From contig NZ_QJTD01000001.1 in NCBI RefSeq assembly GCF_003217215.1, positions 124,001 through 188,000 on the forward strand: a stretch of DNA of 64,000 nt, given 5' to 3'. Both the position numbers and the translations under genes were made by a program. Below are positions 9,088 to 18,621 of the stretch, piece by piece; the first letter of the stretch is position 1; every line of letters starts with the position of its first letter. The notes under the pieces were generated by a model. It was not told the DNA's origin and did no database searches. It was given only the letters and a program-made list of their open reading frames with translations. The DNA is from Winogradskyella epiphytica (GTDB lineage Bacteria; Bacteroidota; Bacteroidia; Flavobacteriales; Flavobacteriaceae).

Positions 9088-10206
9088 CTAACTTAGGTTC
9101 TTCTTATTAATTTCAGCCTTATACTTCGCTTTTGAAATCCATAATGGAATGAGATATAAAACTGAACCGTAGAGCAATAAGGCTATAATTTGCAAATTCA
9201 GATTAAGGTGTATTAAATTAAAAGCAATGCATACAATAATTAAACTGACGGCAGATATCATCAAAGTGGTCTTAATATGTGTATAACCCAAACTAATAAA
9301 CATATGATGAATATGATTTTTGTCTGGAGCAAAAGGACTTGATTTTAATACGAACATTCTGAAACAGAATATTCTACAGGTATCAATCAGTGGATAAAAC
9401 AACAATGCCAACACGATAGCAGGTGATGCCTCATAAAATTCAGAGCTGATGTTTAACTGTGATTGGGATACGAAGCTCACCGTAAAGAACGCCAATAAAA
9501 AGCCAACAATCATAGATCCGGTATCGCCCATAAATATCTTGAGTCTAGATGACATATTATATCTTAAAAATGCCAAGAGAGCGCCCATGAGTGCAATCGC
9601 TAAAGTTGCTAAACTCAAGTCTCCCGTACTAAAAAATAAAAAGGCAAATACAGCACTAATCAATAAAGCCACACTTCCTGCCAATCCATCTACGCCATCG
9701 ATTAAATTATAAGCATTAATAATTAAGATATAAACAAATAAGGTAAAAACTAAAGATATGTAGTATGGTAATTCCCCTATGCCAAGTATAGACGAAAAGC
9801 TTAAAATTCTAGAATCTCCAAAGATGACAATTAATAAAGCTGCAATTAATTGACCTATTAACTTTTTTTTAGGCGACAATACCGTTAAGTCGTCCTTTAA
9901 TCCAAGAAAAAATAGGATGGTTAAGCCGCCCATGACCAGCAGCAAGACTTGAGCGTCTAAAAACGCCCCTGTAATGGCGATGACTAACATGACGCTAAAA
10001 AATATGCCTATCCCACCTAAAGTTGGTGTTCGGTAAGAATGCATACTTCTGTTATCCGGCTCATCCATTAAACGCTTTCTCATCGATATAAATAAGATCG
10101 ACGGAAAGGTCCGTAGCGCAATAAGAAAGGCCAATAGAAATGTAGCGGATAACCAAAGAATCGCGTTATTTTCTGGGCTAAAATTATTTAGTAGCGTTGT
10201 TATCAT
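9088..10206 (-). CDS. WecA/MraY-family undecaprenyl-phosphate sugar-1-phosphate transferase
   Basis: This polytopic enzyme starts lipid-linked repeat-unit synthesis by transferring a HexNAc-1-phosphate, usually GlcNAc, from UDP to undecaprenyl phosphate. The 372 residues have about ten membrane segments. Family motifs are MHSYRTPTLGGIG, the Asp-rich loop GLKDDL, NAYNLIDGVDGLAG, FMGDTGSM and the C-terminal His motif DKNHIHHMF. It lies 60 bp upstream of the Wza-like gene on the same strand. A gap of over 1.4 kb of repeats separates it from wecB, so it may start its own transcript with the export genes. The exact donor sugar is an inference. Confidence 0.93.
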   Translation of the reverse strand: MITTLLNNFSPENNAILWLSATFLLAFLIALRTFPSILFISMRKRLMDEPDNRSMHSYRTPTLGGIGIFFSVMLVIAITGAFLDAQVLLLVMGGLTILFFLGLKDDLTVLSPKKKLIGQLIAALLIVIFGDSRILSFSSILGIGELPYYISLVFTLFVYILIINAYNLIDGVDGLAGSVALLISAVFAFLFFSTGDLSLATLAIALMGALLAFLRYNMSSRLKIFMGDTGSMIVGFLLAFFTVSFVSQSQLNISSEFYEASPAIVLALLFYPLIDTCRIFCFRMFVLKSSPFAPDKNHIHHMFISLGYTHIKTTLMISAVSLIIVCIAFNLIHLNLNLQIIALLLYGSVLYLIPLWISKAKYKAEINKKNLS

Positions 10207-11668
10207 AAGTAAGTGATATAACTTTTCTATACCGATTTAAAGCTAGCGCAAGATAGTATTTTATCAGTAATCTATTAGGTCTCAGTTGGAATTAATAGAA
10301 AATACTTGTTGATTTTCACATATCTACGATGAGAGGTAAAGTCATAATCCCTCATTGATTTTTAATTTGTAATGAGTTAAGCAATTTGATGGAAAGTGGG
10401 ATGTGAACTATGGGGATTGGGGATTGGGGGTTAGGGATTGGGGTTTGGTCGGAAGCTGGACGCTAGAAGCTAGAGGCTCGACCTTGGAAGTTAGAATTTA
10501 GAAGCTAGTAACAAACTAAAGCACAAACACTTAACAATTAAACATGATCTTTTTTTAGTAATATTTCTCTGCGCCTCTCTTAAATTTCTCTGTGCAACTC
10601 CGTGTTCACTGCGTGAATCTCTGGGTAACAATCTTGGAAACTCGAAATTGAAATTGAAGTTGAAGCTGAAAAACTAAGTAATTAGCCAGTATCTTTTTTC
10701 AGCTATAACTCTCTGTGCTCTCTAATATTGCTCTGTGTTTCTCAGTGTTCACTCCGTGAGTCTCTGTGTAACTATTTTGATGATGGAAGCGGGAAAGTGG
10801 AAAGTAAACCATAAGTATTTGGGATTAGGGATTAGGAATTTAGTGGTAGTTGGAAACTGGAGAAGAGGAAAGTGAACTATGGGGATTGGGGATTGGGGAT
10901 TAGGGATTGGGGATTGGTGGGAAGCTGGACGCTAGATGCTAGAGGCTCGAAGTTGGAAGTTGGAAGTTGGAAGATCGATATTAAAAATGACCGACTTCCG
11001 ACTAAAAACTCACGACTGACCTCTCTGTGAGTCTCTAATATACTCTGCGCGTCTCTGCGTAACTCTCGTGTATCTCTACGTAACTTTTGTGGTTCTCAGT
11101 GCTACTCTCGAGAATCTCTGTGGAACTATTTATTCAAGTTAAATCCTAAAAACTCACCACTCACGACTAAAAACTAACGACTAACAACTAGATGCTGGAA
11201 GCGGGAGAAGTGAAAAACGAAAAGTGAAAAGTGAGACATAGGCATTAGGAATTAGGTATTAAGGATTAGGGGTTTGGTCGGAAGCTGGACGCTAGAAGCT
11301 AGAGGCTCGAAGTTGGAAGCTTGAGGCTAGAGGCTAGATGTTTTAAGCTAGATATTGGAATTTGAAACTAATTAATAGATTCTCTGTGCATCTCAAGAAT
11401 TTCTCTGCGAGTCTCAGCGTAAATTCGTGAGTTTCGGTGTAACAATCTTGGAAACTCGAAATTAAAATTGAAGTTGAAGTTGAAAAACTAAGTAAATAGC
11501 CAGTATCGTTTTTCAGTTATAACTCTCTGTGCTCTCTAATATTGCTCTGTGTCTCTCAGTGTTCACTCTGCGAATCTCTGGGTAACAATTTTAGAAACTA
11601 ACTACTAACATCTACCAACTAAAAACTCACCACTACCAACTAAAAACTACCAACTACCGACTAAAAAT
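10207..11668. repeat. 1.4-kb repeat block, inverted relative to the 2.4-3.4 kb block
   Basis: No gene is visible. Phrases such as CTCTGTGAGTCTCTGCGTAA, GGAAGTTGGAAGTTGGAAG and heptamers GGGGATT (10412-10446, 10881-10917) are reverse complements of the phrases downstream of rpoD. A segment of about 150 bp is directly repeated at 10624-10775 and 11436-11590. The block splits the polysaccharide locus between wecB and the WecA-like gene. Confidence 0.85.
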
Positions 11669-12769
11669 TCATCTCTCATTACTAATCGCTTTAAGGCCAT
11701 CCACAATACGCTCTGCGGTTTTACCGTCCCAAAGCGGAATATCTTGTCCTTTTTTCCATTGTCCTGCGAATAATTTATCCAAGTAAGGTTTTAAATTCTC
11801 AGGATCGGTTCCGACTAGTTCGTTCGTACCTAATGTGATGGTTTCTGGTCGTTCGGTATTGTCTCTTAGGGTTAAACAGGGTACGCGCATAATAGACGCT
11901 TCTTCAGTGATACCTCCAGAGTCTGTAATCACAGCTTTGGCATTTTCTACCAAGTAGTTAAATTCTAAATAACTCAAGGGCTCTAACATATGTAAGCGTG
12001 AATGCCCTACCTTCAAACGTTCTAAAATTTTTGCTGTCCTAGGGTGAACAGGAAAAACTAATGGCAAGTCTCGAGTATGCGCTATAATTTCATCGATCAT
12101 AGATTTCAACTGCGACTCCTCGTCGACATTCGCTGGTCGATGTAAGGTCATAACGATATAGTTTTGCTTCTCTAGGTTTAAGTCATTCCAAACTTTTGGT
12201 TTTGTAAAGTTCGGGCGTTGTTTTAAAAGCGTATCAATCATGGTATTACCCACAAAGAATATCTGATCCTCCTTTACCCCAGATTGTTTTAAGTTGATGT
12301 TTGCTGTTTCCGAGGTGGTAAAAAAGTAATTGGTTATACTGTCGGTCACCAAACGATTAATTTCTTCTGGCATGGACCAATCATCAGATCTTATTCCTCC
12401 TTCGACGTGTGCTACCTTTGTATTCAATTTTTGAGCGACTAAAGCACAGGCCATAGTGGAGGTCACGTCGCCAACCACCAACACCAAATTAGCGGGATGA
12501 GCTAGCAATTCCTTTTCAAAATGAATCATGATATCCGCAGTCTGCTGAGCTTGAGACCCACCATGACAGTCCAAATTCACATGAGGCTCAGGAATGTCTA
12601 ATTGCTCAAAAAAGCTACCGGACATGTTTTTATCGTAATGCTGCCCCGTATGGACTAAGCGATAATCCAGCTCAAAACCCTCCTTTTGTGTTTTTTGGAT
12701 AGCATGAATGATAGGTGCTATCTTCATAAAGTTTGGTCTTGCTCCTGCTATGATGGTGATTTTATACAT
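11669..12769 (-). CDS. wecB: UDP-N-acetylglucosamine 2-epimerase (non-hydrolysing)
   Basis: This cytosolic enzyme interconverts UDP-GlcNAc and UDP-ManNAc, supplying ManNAc-type sugars for surface polymers. The 366 residues cover the whole family length. Motifs include the N-terminal IIAGARPNFMKIAPI, HTGQHYD, HVEGGIRS, FVGNTMIDTL, TLHRPANVD and the UDP-binding TDSGGITEEA with the catalytic acid residues. It is on the minus strand like the rest of the locus but is isolated by gaps of 0.95 kb upstream and 1.4 kb downstream. A 71-bp tandem repeat begins about 80 bp upstream of its start. Confidence 0.95.
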   Translation of the reverse strand: MYKITIIAGARPNFMKIAPIIHAIQKTQKEGFELDYRLVHTGQHYDKNMSGSFFEQLDIPEPHVNLDCHGGSQAQQTADIMIHFEKELLAHPANLVLVVGDVTSTMACALVAQKLNTKVAHVEGGIRSDDWSMPEEINRLVTDSITNYFFTTSETANINLKQSGVKEDQIFFVGNTMIDTLLKQRPNFTKPKVWNDLNLEKQNYIVMTLHRPANVDEESQLKSMIDEIIAHTRDLPLVFPVHPRTAKILERLKVGHSRLHMLEPLSYLEFNYLVENAKAVITDSGGITEEASIMRVPCLTLRDNTERPETITLGTNELVGTDPENLKPYLDKLFAGQWKKGQDIPLWDGKTAERIVDGLKAISNER

Positions 12770-13729
12770 CTCTATACCTATTCGCTTTTAGTGATTCCAT
12801 ATAGGCTTTTGGTAGCCTGCTTTATTTTATTTTGTATCTTTACTAGTCGACATACACTATCCATACACTATCCATACACTATCCATACACTATCCATACA
12901 CTATCCATACATCATCCATACACCGTGATTTAAGTTCGTTTTAATTCCGACTAACTAATTTCAGTTATTCTTTAACCTGTTTTCAGTACGAACTTAGTTG
13001 CCATAGTTCATGGAACACCTTCGTCTATTAGTGTGTAAAACTAGGTATAATTATACGATTAAATATTTTAACCTTACTTAATGATTGGGGAAATAATGTT
13101 GATTTTAGGTCATTGTTTTATTTTTTGGTTGTAGCAAACCCTCCGACTCATCTCCATTCCTTTCCGATGAGCCACCTCCCTTCAACTGAAGGGAGGAGCC
13201 GGTGACGATTAAGATTTGTTTCAGGAATTAAACTATTATGTCCGCATCGAGTTTCCTTTCTACATAACTCAACCTAAACTAAGGTTTAATATGACTAAAC
13301 TTCTCGATACAATTCCTCACGCTTCGGAATCACTCGAAGTGACAAACGTAGTTTTATTAAAAAATGGAATGACATCCATAAGGAGGTACGACTGAAGGGT
13401 CTCGCACCTCTTTAATACTTGATGTGTTTTAGAGATTCTTCGCTTTGCTCTGAACGACAAGTGAGTTGGGAATGACAAAACCAATACCATTTAACCCTGA
13501 GTTCACCTTATAAACAACTTCTTGAATTGCTTTTCGGCAAACTTCGAAACTTATACTCATAATAGATTGTAGAACAACGATACAAAAGTCACCGTTAAAA
13601 ATATTATATTATTGTGGAAGCTCGTTGACTTATCCGAGACTTAAAAAAGTGGTAAAGAAACCACTATTTTACCCGAATAAACAAAGGCCGTTTAAATTAA
13701 GAATTATTACTTAGCTCAGATACGCCTAC
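12770..13729. repeat. Intergenic gap with tandem and dispersed repeat fragments
   Basis: Apart from the 11-bp tandem array (12852-12922), the segment 13140-13500 holds fragments typical of dispersed Bacteroidota repeats: CACCTCCCTTCAACTGAAGG, a short hairpin word, CACGCTTCGGAATCACTCGA, and TTCGCTTTGCTCTGAACGAC. No reading frame of substance or RNA gene was seen. Confidence 0.65.
12852..12922 (+). repeat. 11-bp tandem repeat, unit ATACACTATCC (6.5 copies)
   Basis: Five perfect ATACACTATCC units are followed by one variant (ATACATCATCC) and a partial unit. It lies 83 bp upstream of the wecB start codon, where a promoter would be expected, so unit number could affect spacing upstream of wecB; this is an inference. 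Confidence 0.92.
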
Positions 13730-14836
13730 TTAATTATTAATTAAAGATTTTATCTTTTCTAAATATGAAGCAATCACTAATTTCTCATCAAATTTATCAA
13801 CTGCAATTCTACGAGCGTTACGGCCTATTTCTAATCGTTTTTCCTCGGATGCATTGAGCAATAAAGCAATTTTATCAGCAAGGTCTACGGCGTCTTTAGG
13901 TTTACATAAATATCCATTGAAACCATCAGAAACCACATCTTTACATCCAGGCACATTCGTGGTTACGATTGGTAAACTCATTGCACAAGCTTCTATTAAA
14001 CTTTTGGACAAGCCCTCTCTATAAGATGGTAAGACCATTATGTCTGATTGCTCATAAACCAACTTCATATTATCAACCTTACCTATATACTCTATTTGAG
14101 ATATTTTGAGCCATTCCTCCAACTCTTCTTCACTAACCGCAGTTTTATTATTGTATCCAAGCTCCCCAACTATTTTAAACTTTAAATCAGGAAATTCATT
14201 AAGTAATAGTTTAGCGGCATCAATAAACTCACGTATGCCTTTATCTCCAATTAATCTACCTACAAAAAGTATGCACTTAGCATGATTATTAAATCTAACA
14301 ACTTTAAAAGTTTCTGTATTAACCCCAGAGCCAGGTATAATACTTGTTTTTTTAATATTTATGAGTTTTTTAGTATGAAAAAGATTTTGATCTTCGGTAT
14401 TTTGAAAGAACACCCAATCAGATTTAAGAAATGCCGTTTTATACAAACCATAGGCTATAAACGTGGACAAATTCTTTTTGATAAATAAAGTTCCTAAACC
14501 GCTAACATTATTAATTACAGGAATACCCAAAGCTTTAGCAGCATAATTACCATAGATATTAGGTTTAATTGTATAAGACAATATTAAGTTAGGCTTTATG
14601 TCTTTATATAGTTTATAGTAACTTCGGATAAGTCCTAGATCTTCTTTGATGCTTGTCCCTTTACTATTAATATCTATAGGAACACATTCCACGCCTTCAC
14701 TCTCTAGAAGTGTTACGTATTCATCATTAGGCGCAACCGCCAACACATGATAACCTTGGACTTGTAAGGCTTTAATCAACCCCAATCTAAAGTTATATAT
14801 ATTCCAACTCGTATTTATGGCAATTACTATTTTCAT
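13730..14836 (-). CDS. Family 4 glycosyltransferase
   Basis: This cytosolic retaining glycosyltransferase has a GT-B fold. I chose the ATG at 14836, giving MKIVIAINTSWNIYNFRLGL, the normal family N-terminus; the longer frame from 14911 adds 25 residues unlike the family. The donor-binding domain has FVGRLIGDKGIREFIDAA and the E-x7-E signature in SYREGLSKSLIEACAMSLP. The acceptor side has LSYTIKPNIYGNYAA and NNVSGLGTLF, seen in transferases adding HexNAc or Hex to lipid-linked sugars. The sugar is unknown. A (ATT)12 tract lies 98 bp upstream of the start. Confidence 0.92.
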   Translation of the reverse strand: MKIVIAINTSWNIYNFRLGLIKALQVQGYHVLAVAPNDEYVTLLESEGVECVPIDINSKGTSIKEDLGLIRSYYKLYKDIKPNLILSYTIKPNIYGNYAAKALGIPVINNVSGLGTLFIKKNLSTFIAYGLYKTAFLKSDWVFFQNTEDQNLFHTKKLINIKKTSIIPGSGVNTETFKVVRFNNHAKCILFVGRLIGDKGIREFIDAAKLLLNEFPDLKFKIVGELGYNNKTAVSEEELEEWLKISQIEYIGKVDNMKLVYEQSDIMVLPSYREGLSKSLIEACAMSLPIVTTNVPGCKDVVSDGFNGYLCKPKDAVDLADKIALLLNASEEKRLEIGRNARRIAVDKFDEKLVIASYLEKIKSLINN

Positions 14837-14934
14837 CAATGCAGTATAAATATATAACTCACTATAGTCTAACCAACCAACATTTATATTTCCCTCAGGA
14901 CTACTCCGCATGCTGGAACTATAAGTTAGTCGTG

Positions 14935-14972
<38 letters not shown>

Positions 14973-14991
14973 TAAATGGACATTAGTTAAA

Positions 14992-16377
14992 TTATGTATT
15001 AACTAGATGTTTAATATTATTTTTTACAATTCTAAATTTACCGCTCTTCTCTGTAGGTATATCATCCATATATCTTATGTTTAACCCCATTTTATCCCCT
15101 ATTCTATCGCGCCAATTTTGGATAAACTTTTGTTCAATTTTATCATTAAAAATTTCCGAATCTACAACTACTAAAACATCAATCGTATTTATTTCATTTT
15201 GTACAGCTTGAAAACGTATAATACCTTTCGTATCTTTTAGAGTATTTGACACATTACCTAAGTTTATTTTACCATTTTCAGGTGAGTACACATAATCATC
15301 TACCCTCCCCAATATTTCTTTAACCATTGGGTTATTGTTGCCACAACCACATACTTTTGTTTCATCTTCAAGTGTTATAGAGTCGCCAATATCATATCTT
15401 ATTAAAGGTGTTCCTTCCGTTGTGAAGGATGTAATTACAAGCCTTCCCGACTTAGTAGGTCTATCGTTTTTATCTAGCACTTCAAAGACACCACTCTGTA
15501 ATTCTAAATGTAAGTTGCCATGCTTACATTCACAAATAAATGGAGCTCCCTCAGAAGAGGCATATTGGTTATACATTTTAGTTTTAAAAAATGTTTCAAT
15601 AGCACTTCTCATAACAGGAGTTACGGATTCGGCAGTAGGAAAAACTGCCTTTACGGTATTTGCAGGAAACTCATGGCCATACTTTAAGCCATGTTTTGCT
15701 ATTTCAAACATGGTTGAAGGAAAACCAGACAAAAACTCAGGTTGAAACTTTATTAAATCTTCTACATAGTATTTCAAATAGTCATCTTTAATATGAAATG
15801 TAGAATAATACCTCACATGATGTTTAATATCCGTTTTCCAGAAACGATTCCTTTTAAGGTCTCTACTCGTTAATAGGCTCTTTCCTGAAAACCATGCCGT
15901 CTTCTTGCCTAATTGATACCCCATTCTTCCCCTAAAATCATCAAGCATAGCAAAACGTTCTTGGTTATTATCAAGGGTAAAAAGCACCTCTAAAGATTTC
16001 CCTGTTGTACCTCCTGTTTTAAGGTGTATAGCATCTTTACCATCTATAGTTACAACATCGTCAATATTCTGACGTAACATTTCTTTAGAAATTATCGGTA
16101 GTTTCGCTATTTCACCTATTGAAGTAGGCATCTCAGCATCCTTATACAAATTCTGATAATACTTAGAATTTTCAATAGCATGTCCTAACAATTTTAAAAA
16201 CCGCTCGTTTTGAATAGTTTTCAATTCGTCAAAAGATGCACTTCTTTTACTTAAAAAATGTTGCAGAAAGAAATTGTATTTCCCTCCATATCGTTTTCTG
16301 TATTGTATAATGTTATAACCTGTAACAAATAGATTTTGTACAGAATGAGGCATTAGTTTATAAACGCTTTCTTTCAT
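14992..16377 (-). CDS. CapK/PaaK-like adenylate-forming enzyme
   Basis: This is a member of the phenylacetate-CoA ligase-like branch of the ANL superfamily, found often in capsule loci as CapK. The 461 residues show the ATP-binding A3-type loop HLKTGGTTGKSLEV, the A5-type motif QYASSEGAPFICEC, and RYDIGDSI with a following cysteine pair (CGCGNNNP). A late lysine occurs in TEKSGKFRIVK, where the catalytic lysine of the family sits. The likely job is activating an acyl or amino-acid substituent of the polysaccharide; the substrate is not known. It sits in the minus-strand locus between two glycosyltransferases. Confidence 0.88.
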   Translation of the reverse strand: MKESVYKLMPHSVQNLFVTGYNIIQYRKRYGGKYNFFLQHFLSKRSASFDELKTIQNERFLKLLGHAIENSKYYQNLYKDAEMPTSIGEIAKLPIISKEMLRQNIDDVVTIDGKDAIHLKTGGTTGKSLEVLFTLDNNQERFAMLDDFRGRMGYQLGKKTAWFSGKSLLTSRDLKRNRFWKTDIKHHVRYYSTFHIKDDYLKYYVEDLIKFQPEFLSGFPSTMFEIAKHGLKYGHEFPANTVKAVFPTAESVTPVMRSAIETFFKTKMYNQYASSEGAPFICECKHGNLHLELQSGVFEVLDKNDRPTKSGRLVITSFTTEGTPLIRYDIGDSITLEDETKVCGCGNNNPMVKEILGRVDDYVYSPENGKINLGNVSNTLKDTKGIIRFQAVQNEINTIDVLVVVDSEIFNDKIEQKFIQNWRDRIGDKMGLNIRYMDDIPTEKSGKFRIVKNNIKHLVNT

Positions 16378-16502
16378 TTAATTATTAGTTTTGAATCGAA
16401 TAAAATAAAACAGTTTAGGAAAAAGTGGATTAATTCGTATCAAAAAATATGACTCAGGTAATTTATCATCAAATAATATAGCCGTTTTCATTATTTTACT
16501 TA

Positions 16503-17312
16503 TTAAACATTTTTATTAATCCCCATTCTTTTCTTTCTTATTCGCTCCATCAGTATTCTCGGCACAAAAGCTTTCATAGCACCTAATGTAGCATAATATA
16601 GCGGGCTAGATGCATTAAGTCCTTTTAAAACTCTATACCTAATGACGGCTCCTTTAAATCTATTCTTAAATTTTCTTCTAGCAATTGCATCACGATCATC
16701 GCGCATCTTATATAAGGGTTCGTTTAAATTAAAACCTTTATAACCCGCTTTGTAAATCTTATACCACAAATAATAATCTTGACCTCGTTGCAATAGGTTA
16801 CTAACAGTATATCCACCCACTGCTAACATAACGTCTGTCCTAATCATACAAGCCGCATGTGCAAAAGGAACAGCTGTTTTAAAATGATTCTTATTGGGCT
16901 TTTCAATTGCTTTACCAATTCCCCAATCTCCAGTCTTATCAAAGTGAATCATCGGACAACTTACCAAAGCAAAATCAGGATTGTTATCTAGGAATTCGAT
17001 TTCTTTTTCAAAACGTGTTGGCAGCGAAATATCATCCCCATCCATTCTCGCGATATACTCGGTATCCACATATTCTAAACAATGGTTTAAGGTTGCCGCT
17101 AGTTTTAAGTTTTTTTCATTTCGGATTAAAACAATATTATCATATTTATCTGCGTAGTTTTTAGCTACTTTATAGGTATCATCAGTAGAAGCATCATCAC
17201 ATAGAATGATCTTAAACCCTTGATAGGTTTGGGCGTATAAAGAATCTAGTGCTTCTGGTAAAGTATCAGCACAATTATAAATACCCATCAAAACAGAAAT
17301 TCGTGTTATCAT
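16503..17312 (-). CDS. Family 2 glycosyltransferase
   Basis: This is an inverting GT-A glycosyltransferase acting on the cytosolic face. The N-terminal fold RISVLMGIYNCADTLPEALD leads to ILCDDASTDDTYKVA and the metal-binding DXD-type motif YIARMDGDDISLP (about 90-102). A later RGQDYYLWYKIYKAG is the usual acceptor and base region. At 269 residues the length is typical of capsule GT2 enzymes and there is no membrane segment. Its start is 9 bp after the stop of the EpsG-like gene, which indicates one operon. Donor and acceptor cannot be assigned. Confidence 0.92.
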   Translation of the reverse strand: MITRISVLMGIYNCADTLPEALDSLYAQTYQGFKIILCDDASTDDTYKVAKNYADKYDNIVLIRNEKNLKLAATLNHCLEYVDTEYIARMDGDDISLPTRFEKEIEFLDNNPDFALVSCPMIHFDKTGDWGIGKAIEKPNKNHFKTAVPFAHAACMIRTDVMLAVGGYTVSNLLQRGQDYYLWYKIYKAGYKGFNLNEPLYKMRDDRDAIARRKFKNRFKGAVIRYRVLKGLNASSPLYYATLGAMKAFVPRILMERIRKKRMGINKNV

Positions 17313-17321
17313 ATCAGTAAT

Positions 17322-18413
17322 CTAAATATATTTCAGTACTACATTCAGCAAAAAAGTAAATCCAAAATAAACTAACAATATAAGGCCTATTTTTCTATGT
17401 TGAATAGGAATTAAAGGTTGTTTTAATAAGGGATAAATTATCACTAAGCCGATCATAAACCATGATAAGTAAGCAAAGCGATTAGAAAAGTTCGCTCGTA
17501 TAACTAAAATCCAAAAGGCATTAGCAAACACATAGGTATTAAAAAGCCAAAAATAAATTTTATCATTAAATTTACGCTTCACAATATAAAACCAACCTGC
17601 AAATATGGCTGTGGAACTATACAGCAGGAAATCCCAACGAAATCCAGTTCTACTAAATCTACCTTCTCGGACCTCTTGTGTTAAATATTCCAATCTATCT
17701 TCATCGAAGCCAATTGTAGCAAAAAAGTTCTCAAAAAAACCACCACTCATTAAAGATAACACAATACAGAGCGTCCAAAAAGCAATCATCTGTTTTGGTC
17801 TATTATATACACGAGCTAACAAAAACCCCATAGTTGGTAATAACATTGTTTTATGAAAACTTATAGCTAAAACTATAAAAACTATTTGCCATAGTTTTTT
17901 CTCTCGTGAAACTCCTAGTAAAAATAATGAACCTGCTATACCATTTCTTATGCCATTGGTACCATAAGCCCAAAATTCGAATGAAACTATTAAAAACAAA
18001 AATCCATAAAACCAATGGCCCTTAAACCATTTTTTACAAACTAGATATAGAGGAATTATATATAAGGCTGCACATACCACAAAATAGGTATGAACAGACA
18101 TTATTTGCGAACTAAATTTTGCGAAAACATGAAAAAAAACATCTTTTGTCGAGGTTATTGGATAACCATTAGCATAATTATTAAACATATAGCTATAGCC
18201 TACCATATCGCTAAAGACTACATGGACTGGGCGCAACCCCATATATAATAACACTAATACTAAAGTAACTACTCCAAAATTAGTGTTAAGTCTTAATACT
18301 TCAGGAGAATACATTTGTTGTGTTTGGGTATGCAAGAAAACCACAAGCACGACTATAAGCATCATATAGTGATAAAAGGCTGTATAGTGCTCTATAGGAA
18401 TAAAATCAATCAT
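17322..18413 (-). CDS. EpsG-like polysaccharide polymerase (Wzy role)
   Basis: This polytopic inner-membrane protein of 363 residues has about ten hydrophobic segments, starting with YHYMMLIVVLVVFL. Its R-P-x-x-x-x-x-S-D-M-x-x-Y pattern (LRPVHVVFSDMVGYSYMF) and GTNGIRNGIAGSLFLLG are characteristic of the EpsG family, which does the polymerisation step in Wzx/Wzy systems. It is the only such protein in the locus and sits beside a glycosyltransferase and upstream of the export genes, so it is the best Wzy candidate. Wzy proteins diverge strongly, so function rests on topology and context. Confidence 0.85.
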   Translation of the reverse strand: MIDFIPIEHYTAFYHYMMLIVVLVVFLHTQTQQMYSPEVLRLNTNFGVVTLVLVLLYMGLRPVHVVFSDMVGYSYMFNNYANGYPITSTKDVFFHVFAKFSSQIMSVHTYFVVCAALYIIPLYLVCKKWFKGHWFYGFLFLIVSFEFWAYGTNGIRNGIAGSLFLLGVSREKKLWQIVFIVLAISFHKTMLLPTMGFLLARVYNRPKQMIAFWTLCIVLSLMSGGFFENFFATIGFDEDRLEYLTQEVREGRFSRTGFRWDFLLYSSTAIFAGWFYIVKRKFNDKIYFWLFNTYVFANAFWILVIRANFSNRFAYLSWFMIGLVIIYPLLKQPLIPIQHRKIGLILLVYFGFTFLLNVVLKYI

Positions 18414-18621
18414 ATTATCACCATTAATTATTTACAATAGAAGTAAGCGCGCACATGCTCTTTTTCATATAGATTCAGATACTGTTATTACTTTAAACAT
18501 TTTATTTTTCGTTTTACAACTCACACAAATATGCATAACCCAATACATTTTCCGTATATTTAATAGTCGGCATAGTGTATTAAAGTTTTAAATCAAATTT
18601 AAATAAGAGCATTCTCCTTGA

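Noticed and set aside
14837..14911. 25-residue N-terminal extension of the GT4 glycosyltransferase
   Set aside because: The family N-terminus begins at MKIVIAINTS (14836); the extension has no similarity to it.
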